Notes under the pieces: model-generated
What the model saw: only the letters and a program-made list of their open reading frames with translations
Database searches by the model: none
Told to the model about the DNA's origin: nothing
Source of the DNA: Dactylosporangium sp. AC04546
GTDB lineage: Bacteria > Actinomycetota > Actinomycetes > Mycobacteriales > Micromonosporaceae
Reading direction: 5' to 3'
NCBI RefSeq assembly: GCF_022095675.1
Contig: NZ_JAHYSG010000063.1
Span: 1 to 64,000 of the forward strand
Length of the DNA stretch: 64,000 nucleotides
Translations under genes and position numbers: made by a program
Shown: positions 41,081 to 49,577 of the stretch, piece by piece
Position numbering within the stretch: the stretch's first letter is position 1
How the letters are laid out: every line of letters starts with the position of its first letter

Positions 41081-41113
41081 GGGGCCCGGGCTGCACAGCC
41101 CGGGCCCCTTTTT
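41081..41113 (+). terminator. Rho-independent terminator after nuclease gene
   Basis: GGGGCCCGGGCT-GCAC-AGCCCGGGCCCC followed by TTTTT, 8 bp after the stop at 41072. Twelve-base-pair perfect stem; the T-tract abuts the stop of the convergent permease gene. Confidence 0.95.
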
Positions 41114-42402
41114 CATGCCGCCGTGGCCGGCCCCCGCGTCGCCCGGCGGGTCGTGCCGATCATGGCCGCCGCCGTCAGCGCGATCGCCGTGGCCACGACC
41201 ACCGCGTACGCCGCGGGCGTCGCCTCCGGCCACAGCCGGTCCGCCCGGGCCGCGGCGAACGGCACGATCGTGACGAGCGAGGCGAGCGACCCGCCCAGCA
41301 CGCCGGTCACGGTCACCAGCAGCCCCTCCATCGCGACCATCGCGACGAGCTGGCCGCGGGTCGCGCCCGCCAGCCGGTGCTGGGCGAACTCCCGGCGGCG
41401 GCTCGCGGTCGCCGCGATCAGCGTGTTGACCAGCATGATCGCGACGAACAGCGTCATCATGCCGACGACCACGTAGTTGAGGGTCTGCACGTCCCGGGCG
41501 TAGTCCGGCTGGACCTGCCCCTCCGCCGCCTTGTCCTCGATCGCCTGCATGTACACCGTGCCGGTCGCGACCCCGGTGAACAGCAGCACCGGCATGACAG
41601 CGCTCGCGAGCTGCCGGATCCGCGTCCGCACCGCGAGCACCGCGAGCTCGCCGGCCACCCCGCGCATCGCCGGGCCGACCACCGCGGTCACCAACCGCAG
41701 CAGCTCCGGGGCCAGCAGCGCCAGGCCGAGCGACGCCCAGATGCCGGCCTGCCCGGCGGTCTGCATGGCGTCGACGCCCTTGCCGTCCATGACGGTCGCG
41801 GTGAGCGTCCCGCAGCTCGCGCCGGCCGCGAGGAACAGCACCGCGGCGGCGCGCCGCAGCCGCGGCCGCTGCGCCTTCGGTGCGGTCCGCCGGGACGCCG
41901 CCACCGCGGCGACCAGCGAGCCGACGAGCGTGACGCCGAAGCCGACGTTGATCGCGGCCCCGCCGAAGACGAACTCCGTCGACTCGGCGACCTGGCCGGT
42001 GTTCTGCAGGAGGTTCAGCAGGACCCGGCCGATGACGAGCCCCAGTGGTACCGCAGCCGCCGCGGCGATCAGCGAAACCGCAGCGGCCTCACCCAGGATC
42101 ATGCGGCGGAGCTGCGGCGGGGTGGCGCCGATCCGGTGCAGTGCGGTGATCTGCTCGGCCCGCTGCCGCACCGACAGGCCCAGCGTCGAGGACACCGCGA
42201 ACACCACAATGACCAGGCACCAGCCCCCGCCGACACCGGCCGTGGTGACCAGCGACTCGGCGCTGTCCGCGTCGGTACCGGCGGCGGTGTCGATGAGCGA
42301 CGCGAACCCCATGAGCAGGGTCGCGCCCAGGAACGCGGACAGGAACGTGGCGATGAAGCCGCCCGGCCGGTGCCGCAGGTTGCGCAGCGCGACGCCGATC
42401 AT
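41113..42402 (-). CDS. FtsX-like ABC transporter permease
   Basis: 429 residues with about ten TM helices in two FtsX-type halves (LRHRPGGFIATFLSAFLGATLLMG; SVRQRAEQITALHRIGATPPQLRRMILGEAAAVSLIAA; NTLIAATASRRREFAQHRLAGATRGQLVAMVAMEG). The ALHRIGATPxQ and RLAGATRGQ loops are the coupling segments for the ATPase. Its ATG overlaps the stop of the upstream ATPase gene (ATGA). Together they form a MacB/LolCDE-type exporter or mechanotransmitter, often linked to antimicrobial-peptide or lipid handling; the substrate is unknown. Confidence 0.9.
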   Translation of the reverse strand: MIGVALRNLRHRPGGFIATFLSAFLGATLLMGFASLIDTAAGTDADSAESLVTTAGVGGGWCLVIVVFAVSSTLGLSVRQRAEQITALHRIGATPPQLRRMILGEAAAVSLIAAAAAVPLGLVIGRVLLNLLQNTGQVAESTEFVFGGAAINVGFGVTLVGSLVAAVAASRRTAPKAQRPRLRRAAAVLFLAAGASCGTLTATVMDGKGVDAMQTAGQAGIWASLGLALLAPELLRLVTAVVGPAMRGVAGELAVLAVRTRIRQLASAVMPVLLFTGVATGTVYMQAIEDKAAEGQVQPDYARDVQTLNYVVVGMMTLFVAIMLVNTLIAATASRRREFAQHRLAGATRGQLVAMVAMEGLLVTVTGVLGGSLASLVTIVPFAAARADRLWPEATPAAYAVVVATAIALTAAAMIGTTRRATRGPATAA

Positions 42403-43130
42403 GCCGCCGCTCCCGCCAGCTCGCCGAGGTGTGCCAGCCGCTCCGCGACCGCCTCCGCCGTCGGCGCCCGCAGCGACCCGGCCAGGCGCCCGTCCGCGAG
42501 GAAGAGCACCTCGCCGGCGTACGAGGCCGCCACGGGGTCGTGGGTGACCATGACGACGGTGCGGCCGTGCTCGCGGACGACGGCGCGCAGCAGTTCGAGC
42601 ACCTCGCGGGCGCTGCGCAGGTCGAGCGCACCGGTGGGCTCGTCGGCGAAGATCACCGCCGGCTCGGTGAGCAGCGCCCGGGCCACGGCGACCCGCTGCC
42701 GCTGCCCGCCGGACAGCTGGTCGGGGTGGCGGTTGCGGTGGTTGTCGAGCCCCAGGCTCTTGAGGAGCTCACGGCACCTCCTGCGATCCGCCCGGCGCCC
42801 GGCCAGCCGCAGCGGCAGAACGACGTTCTGCTCCACGGTGAGCGAGGGGAGGAGGTTGTACTCCTGGAAGACGAAGCCGACCCGCTGCCGGCGGAACTTC
42901 GTCATGGCGGTGTCGTTGTTCGCGGTCACCTCGGTACCCCCGATGAACACCCTTCCGCTGGTGGGACGGTCGAGCCCCGCGGCGCACTGCAGCAGCGTGC
43001 TCTTGCCCGAGCCCGACGGCCCCATGATCGCGGTGAACGTCCCGTCGGCGAAGGCCGCCGACACCCCGTCGAGCGCCCTGGTGGTGCCGTACGTCTTGCG
43101 CAGCTCTTCCAATCGGACTGCGTCGGTCAT
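42399..43130 (-). CDS. ABC transporter ATP-binding protein (LolD/MacB type)
   Basis: 243 residues from ATG 43130. Walker A GPSGSGKSTLL, Q-loop VFQEYNLLPSLTV, signature LSGGQRQRVAVARAL, Walker B AVIFADEPTGALD and the H-loop MVTHD are intact. The DEPTGALD sequence is typical of ATPases serving FtsX-like permeases. It is divergent from the GntR-TetR regulator gene across 112 bp, which should control this operon. Confidence 0.95.
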   Translation of the reverse strand: MTDAVRLEELRKTYGTTRALDGVSAAFADGTFTAIMGPSGSGKSTLLQCAAGLDRPTSGRVFIGGTEVTANNDTAMTKFRRQRVGFVFQEYNLLPSLTVEQNVVLPLRLAGRRADRRRCRELLKSLGLDNHRNRHPDQLSGGQRQRVAVARALLTEPAVIFADEPTGALDLRSAREVLELLRAVVREHGRTVVMVTHDPVAASYAGEVLFLADGRLAGSLRAPTAEAVAERLAHLGELAGAAA

Positions 43131-43210
43131 TGCGTCCTCCCGGTATCTGTTTCGTACACCGTACGAGCGCACTACCGCCGTCGTCGGTATTGCTGACCCC
43201 CGCATTTGAC

Positions 43211-43243
43211 TAGTGCACTGCGATGGGGTGCACTAGTGCACTA
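43211..43243. promoter_or_regulatory. Palindromic operator overlapping the GntR-TetR start codon
   Basis: TAGTGCACT occurs at 43211-43219 and again within TGCACTAGTGCACTA at 43229-43243. TGCACTAGTGCA (43229-43240) and TAGTGCACTA (43234-43243) are perfect nested palindromes; the last base is the A of the start ATG. No Shine-Dalgarno is visible, so the transcript may be leaderless with the operator over its 5' end. Confidence 0.75.
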
Positions 43244-44127
43244 TGGAGCTTCCCCTGTACCGCCGGATCGCCGGGGAGATCGCCGCCCGGATCGCGTCGG
43301 GCACCCTCCCGCCGGGCGCCGTGGTGCCGTCGACGCGCCAGATCATGGCCCAGCACGGCGTCGCGATGGCCACGGCGACGAAGGTCATCACCCACCTGCG
43401 CGAGCAGGGCCTGGTACAGACCACTCCCGGCCGAGGCACGACGGTGGCCCGCCCCCGGGCGGCTGTTCCGGACACCCCGGACCGCGACCTGGTGGTCCGC
43501 ACGGCCATCATGATCGCCAACGCGGAGGGCCTGCCGGCCGTCTCGATGCGCCGGCTCGCCGGTGAGCTGGGGATGCCGACGATGTCGCTGTACCGTCACG
43601 TGGCCGACAAGGAGGAACTGGTCCTGCTGATGATGGACCGGGTGATGGCGGCCCACCCGCCGCCTACCCTGGATCCCGCGGTGCACGGCTGGCGCGCCTG
43701 CGTGGAGGCGCTGGCCCGCTTACAGTGGCGGATGTACCGCCAGCAGCCGTGGCTGGCCCAGGCGGTCTCGTTCACGCGCCCGCTGCTGGCCCCGCATGCT
43801 ATGGCCCACACGGAGTGGACGATGCGCGCCCTGGACGGCCACGGCCTGGACCCGTCGACCCTGTTCGCGGCGGCGGTGATGCTCGCCAACCACGTTCGGG
43901 GCACGGCGGTCAACCTGGAGGCGGAGGCCCAGGCCGAGCAGGAGTCGGGGTTGACCGACGCGGAGTGGATGGAGGCCCAGGCGGAGCGCTTCGCCGTGGT
44001 GCTGGCGGCGGGCAGGCTCCCGCAGATCTCCCGCTTCCTGGCCACGGACCCGTCGTTCGACCTGGACGTGCTGATGGAGTTCGGCCTGCAACGCCTACTG
44101 GACGGCCTGGCCGAGCTCCTGGCGTGA
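43243..44127 (+). CDS. GntR-TetR double-HTH transcriptional regulator
   Basis: 294 residues carrying two DNA-binding domains. Residues 1-68 are a GntR winged helix (YRRIAGEIAARIASGTLPPGAVVPSTRQIMAQHGVAMATATKVITHLREQGLVQTTPGRGTTV). Residues about 80-130 are a TetR HTH (VRTAIMIANAEGLPAVSMRRLAGELGMPTMSLYRHVADKEELVLLMMD), followed by a TetR C-terminal ligand/dimer domain. Such fusions occur in actinomycetes beside drug exporters. It faces the ABC transporter operon, with nested AGTGCACT palindromes over its own start, implying autoregulation and control of the exporter. Confidence 0.93.
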   Translation: MELPLYRRIAGEIAARIASGTLPPGAVVPSTRQIMAQHGVAMATATKVITHLREQGLVQTTPGRGTTVARPRAAVPDTPDRDLVVRTAIMIANAEGLPAVSMRRLAGELGMPTMSLYRHVADKEELVLLMMDRVMAAHPPPTLDPAVHGWRACVEALARLQWRMYRQQPWLAQAVSFTRPLLAPHAMAHTEWTMRALDGHGLDPSTLFAAAVMLANHVRGTAVNLEAEAQAEQESGLTDAEWMEAQAERFAVVLAAGRLPQISRFLATDPSFDLDVLMEFGLQRLLDGLAELLA

Positions 44128-44331
44128 GGCCTGCGATGTCCACTGTGGAATCCGCGCCTGCCCAGTTCGCATTGCAGATCGTCCGCGAACTGACCCGCAA
44201 CGAGATCAAGCTGACAAGGCGAGACACTGCCGCAATCGCTAGTGGCCCTAACTGCTGGTATGGTGCCGATACGCGGGCTGCTGAGTATCACGTGGAACGG
44301 CGGCGGCCACACAGGTACCCTGTCAAGGCGC

Positions 44332-44406
44332 GGGCTGCTAGCTCAATGGCAGAGCTGCGGACTTTTAATCCGTAGGTTCAGGGTTCGAGTCCCTGGCGGC
44401 CCACCA
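44332..44406 (+). tRNA. tRNA-Lys (UUU)
   Basis: 75 nt including encoded CCA. Acceptor GGGCTGC pairs with GCGGCCC (one G-U), discriminator A. Anticodon stem GCGGA/TCCGT encloses loop CTTTTAA, anticodon TTT at 44464-120, that is bases 44364-44366. T-arm carries GGTTCGAGTCC. All parts are normal. Its 3' end borders the degraded element described from 44398 on. Confidence 0.97.
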
Positions 44407-44451
44407 GATGTGCAGGTCAGAGCCGGTGCCGATGGCGCCGGTTCGTCCGTT
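44398..44451 (+). repeat. Left 54-bp direct repeat (attL-like) at tRNA-Lys 3' end
   Basis: Starts in the tRNA acceptor (GGCCCAC), includes TGCAGGTCAGAGCCG (44411-44425, identical in the right copy) and a terminator-like hairpin CCGGTGCC-GAT-GGCGCCGG. It aligns without gaps to 50485-50538 at 43 of 54 positions. With an integrase tail alongside, it looks like one attachment half. Confidence 0.65.
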
Positions 44452-44539
44452 TTGGGGGCTGTACAGCAGTAGCGCTGTCCAGAGGGGAACGGTCCGAAGG
44501 GTGAGCGGCAGCAGTCGTGGGCGGTTCCGGTGGCGAACG

Positions 44540-44725
44540 ATGATCCGAACGCGTCTGCCCTGGCTTCTGATCAATCTCGGCGTCGCGGGCAAGGGCAAGA
44601 CCGACTGCGGCGATCATGAGTGGTACAACGCCGGCGGCGGCGTTGCGCACTGCTATCACTGCGAGGTCGGGCAGAAGCCGTATGACCCGGCCGAGTTCAT
44701 CCAAGGCTTTCGCGCAGCCTCTTGA
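44540..44725 (+). CDS. Small Cys/His-rich (zinc-ribbon-like) protein
   Basis: 61 residues from ATG 44540. After a basic head (MIRTRLPWLLINLGVAGKGK) comes DCGDHEWYNAGGGVAHCYHC, giving C23, H26, C38, H40 and C41, a plausible zinc site. Short CGDHEWY...CYHCE proteins of this type are, to my recall, frequent next to integrases in actinomycete phages and integrative elements. Its 3' end overlaps the antisense integrase remnant by 29 nt, supporting membership of the element. Function unknown. Confidence 0.7.
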   Translation: MIRTRLPWLLINLGVAGKGKTDCGDHEWYNAGGGVAHCYHCEVGQKPYDPAEFIQGFRAAS

Positions 44726-44777
44726 GGGCGTCGCGGGTCTTCTTCGACGAAACCTGTGTGTAGATCTCCATGGTGAT
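44697..44777 (-). pseudogene. Tyrosine-recombinase (integrase) C-terminal remnant
   Basis: 27 codons reading ITMEIYTQVSSKKTRDALKR and LRESLG before TGA. This is the C-terminal end of actinophage/AICE-type integrases; the Tyr in EIYTQV is the catalytic nucleophile. Upstream of the Ile the frame no longer resembles an integrase: the R-H-x-x-R boxes and the rest are gone, so the gene is a deletion stump. Its 3' end points at tRNA-Lys, as in intact elements. Confidence 0.75.
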
Positions 44778-45112
44778 CAAGGCGCCTTCGGCGCAGTCCG
44801 CGCGCTGTGCACGGCCGGAAGGCAGCGCCACGGCCTGCGTCGGGTGCGTTTCGAGAGGACCCGGTCAGCTCACGGCCGCGGGCGGTCTTCCTGACTCTTG
44901 CCAGGGTTCGTCGAACTACTGCCGTTGCTCCTGTCGGACACCGGTCGCTTCGCTCCCTGCCACGTCCGCGTCGACAAGGACAGAGCCTCCGGCGGTCCTC
45001 AAGGTCCCGGAGGGGCCGCCCTCCGCACTCTCGCCGGCCAGGCAAGCCGAGCAGACCGTCGCCGGGGTCGCGGGTGGAGTGCCAGTGCCCTCACCCGCAC
45101 GCGTACCTTCGA
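44778..45112. other. Non-coding stretch with no recognisable gene
   Basis: Together with the integrase tail this makes a gap of about 390 bp. I could not find further integrase fragments or a credible ORF; it is probably decayed element DNA between the integrase stump and the ABC operon. Confidence 0.5.
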
Positions 45113-45751
45113 CTATCGGTTGCGCGTGTCTGCCGCGAGGCGGCCGTCGTGCAGCATCAGCACCCGGTCGGCGAGGGCGATCACCTGCTCGTCGTGGCTG
45201 GAGACGAGCACGGCGTGGCCCTCGCGGGCATGGCTGCGCAGCACGTCGAGCACGAGCCGGACGCGGGCGGGATCTTGATGGCCGGTCGGTTCGTCAGCCA
45301 GCAACAGGGCCGGGGACAGTCGCAGTGCCCGGGCGAGCGCCGCGCGCTGCTGCTCTCCGCCGGACACGTGCGCCGGCAGCCGGTCCGCGAGGTCGGCGAT
45401 GTCCAGCATGGCCAGCAACTCTTCGGTGCTGTGTCCGGTGTTGCCCGAGAGCAGTGCGGGCAACTCGACGTTCTCTCGGATGCTCAGCTCCTCGATGAGG
45501 GCGAGCGACTGCGGTACGAAGCTCATCTCGTGCCACCCCTTGCCCAGTCGCGTCTCGACCGTGCCGGCGTCCGGCTTCTCGTGTCCGGCGAGCACACCGA
45601 TGAGCGTCGTCTTGCCCGAGCCGGACGGGCCCGCGACGACGGTCAGATCGCCGACATGAATCTCCACGGATATCGCATCGAGCGCTGTGACCCGCTCGGC
45701 GCCCCGGATGAACCGCCGCGTCACGGCGTGGGTCGCCATCACCGGTGTCAT
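45113..45751 (-). CDS. ABC transporter ATP-binding protein, second of pair
   Basis: 212 residues from ATG 45751. Walker A AGPSGSGKTTLIG, Q-loop SFVPQSLALIEELS, signature VSGGEQQRAALARAL, Walker B ALLLADEPTGHQD, H-loop VSSHDEQV. It overlaps the preceding ATPase gene by 4 nt (ATGA). Last gene of the operon running from the secreted-peptide gene at 49577; it presumably heterodimerises with the other ATPase on the large permease. Confidence 0.92.
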   Translation of the reverse strand: MTPVMATHAVTRRFIRGAERVTALDAISVEIHVGDLTVVAGPSGSGKTTLIGVLAGHEKPDAGTVETRLGKGWHEMSFVPQSLALIEELSIRENVELPALLSGNTGHSTEELLAMLDIADLADRLPAHVSGGEQQRAALARALRLSPALLLADEPTGHQDPARVRLVLDVLRSHAREGHAVLVSSHDEQVIALADRVLMLHDGRLAADTRNR

Positions 45752-46431
45752 CCTGTCGTCTCCTCGACCCGGCCGGCGCGTAGCCGAAGGACCCGGTCGG
45801 CTCGCTGCCACACCGCGGGATCGTGCGTCGCCGCGATCACCGCTACGCCCGCTCCGGCGATGACGCGGAGGGCGTCGACCACGGCGTCGACATTGCCGTG
45901 ATCGAGCTGACCGGTCGGTTCGTCGGCGAGCAGGACCGCCGGCGGACCTACGGCCGCGAAGGCGATCGCGACGCGCTGCTGCTCGCCGCCGGACAACTGC
46001 CTCGGCAGACGGTCCGCCCGGTCGGCGATGCCGAGTGGCTCCAGCAGGGCGTCTGCGAGCGCGACCGGTACACCGCGAATCTGCGCGGCGAGCCGCAGAT
46101 GCTGGCGGACCGTCAGGTAGGCAAGCAGGTTGTCCCCCGGCGCCTGGCGCACCAGACCCAGCCGGGAACGGCGCAGCCGAGCCCGGCCGGCCGGCGACAT
46201 CGTCCCGACCTCCTGACCGGCGATCGTGATCGTGCCACTGTCCGGGCTGTCCATCCCGGTCAGCAGGCGCAGCAGTGTCGACTTTCCCGAGCCCGACGGC
46301 CCGATCACCGCAGTGATCGTGCCGGCCGGGGCGCACATGTCGACGTCCACCAAGGCGGGCACCACATGACCGTCGACGCGGTAGGACCGGGACACTCCCA
46401 CGCAGTTCACGCCCTGCTCAGTCGACGTCAC
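45748..46431 (-). CDS. ABC transporter ATP-binding protein, first of pair
   Basis: 227 residues. Walker A IGPSGSGKSTLLRLL, Q-loop area GLVRQAPGDNLLAYL, signature LSGGEQQRVAIAFAA, Walker B AVLLADEPTGQLD, H-loop AATHDPAV. It overlaps the permease gene by 14 nt at its start and the second ATPase by 4 nt at its end, so all are translated together. Two different ATPases with one long permease suggest an asymmetric exporter. Confidence 0.92.
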   Translation of the reverse strand: MTSTEQGVNCVGVSRSYRVDGHVVPALVDVDMCAPAGTITAVIGPSGSGKSTLLRLLTGMDSPDSGTITIAGQEVGTMSPAGRARLRRSRLGLVRQAPGDNLLAYLTVRQHLRLAAQIRGVPVALADALLEPLGIADRADRLPRQLSGGEQQRVAIAFAAVGPPAVLLADEPTGQLDHGNVDAVVDALRVIAGAGVAVIAATHDPAVWQRADRVLRLRAGRVEETTG

Positions 46432-49153
46432 GCAGCACCTCCCCGACCCGGCTCCGGGTAAGGCGCCAGTGCGTCACCAGTGCCACGACAGCCGCGAAGA
46501 GGCCGACCACCGCCAGGAGGCCTGCCATCACCGGCCAGGGAATGGACAGCACCGTGCCGGGCAACGCGCCGGGGTCGACGTTGAGCTGGTCACGCATCAC
46601 GAGGACGGCCGTGACCGCCAGGCCGAGTCCGATCGCGCACCCGGTGACGAGCGGTGCCGTCAGCTCCCCAAGCAGCAGCCACCCTTGGGTGGTGGTGCTC
46701 AGTCCCATCATGCGGAGCATCACGAAGCCGCGCCGCAGCACGGGCAGCCGCGACTCCAGGTACAGCAGGAAGCCCACCATGGCCACGATCCCGGTGAGCA
46801 GCGACAGCGCGGCCAGGTAGGCGAACGTATACGTCACCGGCTGGTAGAACGTGTTCACGTAACGGTCATCGGCGACGGCGAGGTACGAAATCTTCAGATT
46901 CGAGCCGTCGATGAGCGCGCGTGTCCGCGCCGGGTCGCCACGCACCCATAACTGGGGCGAGGCCTGCGCGATGATCGAGCTGCCGGCGGCGACGCCGAGG
47001 CCGGTGAGTGCACCGCGATCGACGATGATCACCGGGTACCCACCCCGCTGCGCGGGGAGCGTCGCCACGGAGGTGATGCTCACCGCGATCGGCGGGTCAG
47101 CGCCGAAAGCCATCGTCGCGGCGCCGCCCGCGATCGGCGCCGACGCGACGGCCGGGAGCGTGCCGGCCGGCGCCGACTTCAGGGCGTGGAGCACCTGGGC
47201 CAGCGTGGCGTCGTCGAGGCGGTCGTCCCAATACGCATCACGCGCGAAGGTCGCCGGGTCCACCACCAGCAGGGACACCTGCTTGTCAGCGATATGTACA
47301 AAATCGAGGCGCAGCACCGGCGTGGCCCGGCCCGCCAGCGCCGGGGGGACGGCGGCCGGCTCGGCCAGGTGGACCACAACATCGCTGCCGGTCCCCAGCC
47401 GGGCCTGCGCGGCAAGGGTCGCGCGCACGGACTTGGTCGCCGTCCCGCCGTAGACGGCGAGGGCGACGGGCACCGCGGTGATCAGGGCGAGGGCCGCCGC
47501 CGCCACGACAGCGTGGCGGACCCTGCGCGCGTACAGCAACCGAGCGGCCGATCGGGACGCCGTGCCCGTGCGGGCCCGACGCCGCATGGCCGTCACCACC
47601 AGGCGGGCGCCGAGGACACCGAGGCCCACCATCACCAGCATCGGCACGACGAGCAGCTTCGCCGGTATCTGGACCATGGTCCCCAGCACGTCCCCCAGCC
47701 TGACCATGTACTGGCCGCCGCCGGCGAACCAGTACACTGCCGCGGCCAGGAGGATCGCTAGCTCCCAGGGCAGCACGGTCAGCCGGCGCCGGCTCCGCGA
47801 CACGGGCGGGGCACCGGTCAAGGACCGGCAGGCCACGCCCGCGGTCACGCCGAGCACCGTCACCGCAGCCAGGAACGCGATCGACGCGGCGAGCAGCGAC
47901 TGCACTCGGGCGTCGTGCGACACCACGCTGCTCGGGCCCACCCGGGCGACCAGGAATCCGGCCAGACCCCAGCCACCCACGGACCCGACCGCTAACGCGG
48001 GCCACACCTCCAGCGCGGCCTTGACACCCAACCAGCGCGCGGTCGCGCCGAACGTGGCCAGCACGACCAGTTCACGACCGCGTCGGCGCACCCAGAACAC
48101 GCTTGCCGCCATCACGACCAACAAGCCCACCAGAAGGCCCGCGACGCTGATCGGCAGCACCGTTCCGCGCAGATCCTTTTCGATGAGCGAGGCCCGGCCC
48201 GCGAAACCCGGCATGGCGGTGTGGTACGCGACCCGGGTGCCGTCGAGGTTTCCCACTGTGGCGAGCCTCATGCGCAGGCCCGCATGCATGGCGGTCACGT
48301 CCGAGGCCAGCCTGGTCGCCTCGGGCGCGGTCAGGTCCGTCCTGGCCGGTGCCCGCTCGACGCGCAGGCCGGTCAGGATATGCGCGCGGGACGCGACCGA
48401 CAGCATGGTCGCACGATCGGCCAGCACGAGATCGAGGATCGGCTTGTCCTGGCCCGGCGTCCCGCTCTCCTGCGCCGGCTCGCCCCGATACAGCTGCGAC
48501 AGGCTGCACCAGAAAGCATCATCGGACCGGTCGCGCAGATCCCGGTAGATCGCCACCACCGGCACCGCAGTCGGCTCGTCGACCTCCCGCAGGCCGTTGG
48601 GACTCTGTCCCGTGGGATCGGGGATCCATATCCCCGCACTCGGGAAGATCATGAGTGTGTCGCCGGGCTGCAGGCCGCCAGCGGTCGCGAAGCGGTCGGG
48701 CAACCACAGACCCGGGCCGGGGCCACCGGCGACGAGCTGGACATGCCCGGCAAGGTCGTCCCGGCCGGCGATGTTGACCCCGGTGCGGCCGGCAGCCGTT
48801 GCGACCGTCACCTCCGAGCTGACCAACGTCACGGTCGGCGCGCCCAGATCGGCCACCTTGGCCGCTGCGGTCGCCTCCTCGGCCACCGCCGCGTCCAGGG
48901 CCGGCACACTGCTGGCGTCGACCGGCTGCTCCGGCGCGATCACCTGGGACCCGATCGTCGCCGGGCACACGGAGGCGGTCCGCGCGAGCAGCGTCGCGCT
49001 GCCCGTCGAGGAGAGAAACAACGACGACGCCGCGGCCGGCAGGGCAACCACCACCGCCGCGACGCCAAGCGCGACGGCGACCCCGGGCTGGCGAGCCAGC
49101 AGCACCGGCCCCCGCCACCACGGTGCCAGCAAGAGCCAACCGCGACGCGCCAT
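46418..49153 (-). CDS. Large FtsX-like permease of the peptide-linked ABC system
   Basis: 911 residues from ATG 49153; GGAGGTGG lies at good distance and itself overlaps the alternative ATG at 49174, which decides the start. One N-terminal TM (VAVALGVAAVVVALPAAASSLFL) is followed by a long extracytoplasmic domain (about 55-330), FtsX-type helices (ISVAGLLVGLLVVMAASVFWVRRRGRELVVLATFGATARWLGV), a second outer domain and a second helix set (FAYLAALSLLTGIVAMVGFLLYLES, GFVMLRMMGLSTTTQGWLLLGE). The architecture equals two MacB-like halves in one chain. It follows the secreted-peptide gene by 88 bp. Confidence 0.9.
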   Translation of the reverse strand: MARRGWLLLAPWWRGPVLLARQPGVAVALGVAAVVVALPAAASSLFLSSTGSATLLARTASVCPATIGSQVIAPEQPVDASSVPALDAAVAEEATAAAKVADLGAPTVTLVSSEVTVATAAGRTGVNIAGRDDLAGHVQLVAGGPGPGLWLPDRFATAGGLQPGDTLMIFPSAGIWIPDPTGQSPNGLREVDEPTAVPVVAIYRDLRDRSDDAFWCSLSQLYRGEPAQESGTPGQDKPILDLVLADRATMLSVASRAHILTGLRVERAPARTDLTAPEATRLASDVTAMHAGLRMRLATVGNLDGTRVAYHTAMPGFAGRASLIEKDLRGTVLPISVAGLLVGLLVVMAASVFWVRRRGRELVVLATFGATARWLGVKAALEVWPALAVGSVGGWGLAGFLVARVGPSSVVSHDARVQSLLAASIAFLAAVTVLGVTAGVACRSLTGAPPVSRSRRRLTVLPWELAILLAAAVYWFAGGGQYMVRLGDVLGTMVQIPAKLLVVPMLVMVGLGVLGARLVVTAMRRRARTGTASRSAARLLYARRVRHAVVAAAALALITAVPVALAVYGGTATKSVRATLAAQARLGTGSDVVVHLAEPAAVPPALAGRATPVLRLDFVHIADKQVSLLVVDPATFARDAYWDDRLDDATLAQVLHALKSAPAGTLPAVASAPIAGGAATMAFGADPPIAVSITSVATLPAQRGGYPVIIVDRGALTGLGVAAGSSIIAQASPQLWVRGDPARTRALIDGSNLKISYLAVADDRYVNTFYQPVTYTFAYLAALSLLTGIVAMVGFLLYLESRLPVLRRGFVMLRMMGLSTTTQGWLLLGELTAPLVTGCAIGLGLAVTAVLVMRDQLNVDPGALPGTVLSIPWPVMAGLLAVVGLFAAVVALVTHWRLTRSRVGEVLRDVD

Positions 49154-49241
49154 CGGCGTGAATCCACCTCCCATAGTGGTTGCGGGCCGCGAACGCGGCC
49201 CGCAACCAGTGTGCTAACAGCAACTATGCACGTCGTTGCAC

Positions 49242-49577
49242 CTAATAGGCCTGGATTCCGTAGTCGACCCAGAATACGTTGACCGGGCACTGCGTGTAGG
49301 AATGCGTGCCGCCGCCGGCGTACCGCCAAGAGCCGTAATAGGTGTTGCCGTTCGAGCACTTGATCTGCGCACGGAACGAACTCGGCGCGGACCCGGTGCA
49401 GTAGGCGTCGACATAGCCGCGGTCGTTGTTGTTGCTGAAGTTGGTGGAGCAGCTTCCGATGCTGGCACTGGCAGGAGCCTCGGTACTGACAAGCACGCCC
49501 GCGGTGAGCAGCCCGGCCAGGGCAACCGCCGCAATTCGTCTACTGCGGGCGGGCAGGTGGATGGACCGTGTGCGCAT
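49242..49577 (-). CDS. Secreted four-cysteine peptide heading the ABC operon
   Basis: 111 residues from ATG 49577 (AAGGAGCGATC upstream). A Sec signal ends near ASAS (about 38), leaving about 72 residues with Cys 43, 60, 74 and 97: IGSCSTNFSNNND, YVDAYCTGS, QIKCSNGNTYYGSWRYAGGGTHSYTQCPV. The mature part is rich in Tyr, Ser, Asn and Gly, with two possible disulfides and no known domain. Gene order (peptide, permease, two ATPases) resembles lactococcin-972-type bacteriocin loci, although the peptide itself does not match that family. Confidence 0.8.
   Translation of the reverse strand: MRTRSIHLPARSRRIAAVALAGLLTAGVLVSTEAPASASIGSCSTNFSNNNDRGYVDAYCTGSAPSSFRAQIKCSNGNTYYGSWRYAGGGTHSYTQCPVNVFWVDYGIQAY

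Noticed and set aside
44274..44283. GCGGGCTGCT upstream of tRNA-Lys repeating the tRNA 5' end
   Set aside because: Only 10 bp in GC-rich DNA; chance cannot be excluded and the rest of the tRNA is not duplicated.
44136..44331. Possible short gene beginning MSTVESAPAQFALQIVRELT before tRNA-Lys
   Set aside because: The start looks protein-like, but the frame runs into the tRNA without a sensible end and I recognise no family; it may be a decayed gene fragment, so I leave the 204-bp gap unannotated.
49242..49577. Assigning the secreted peptide to the lactococcin 972 family
   Set aside because: Operon order is similar, but the Cys pattern and sequence of the mature peptide do not match that family as I know it.
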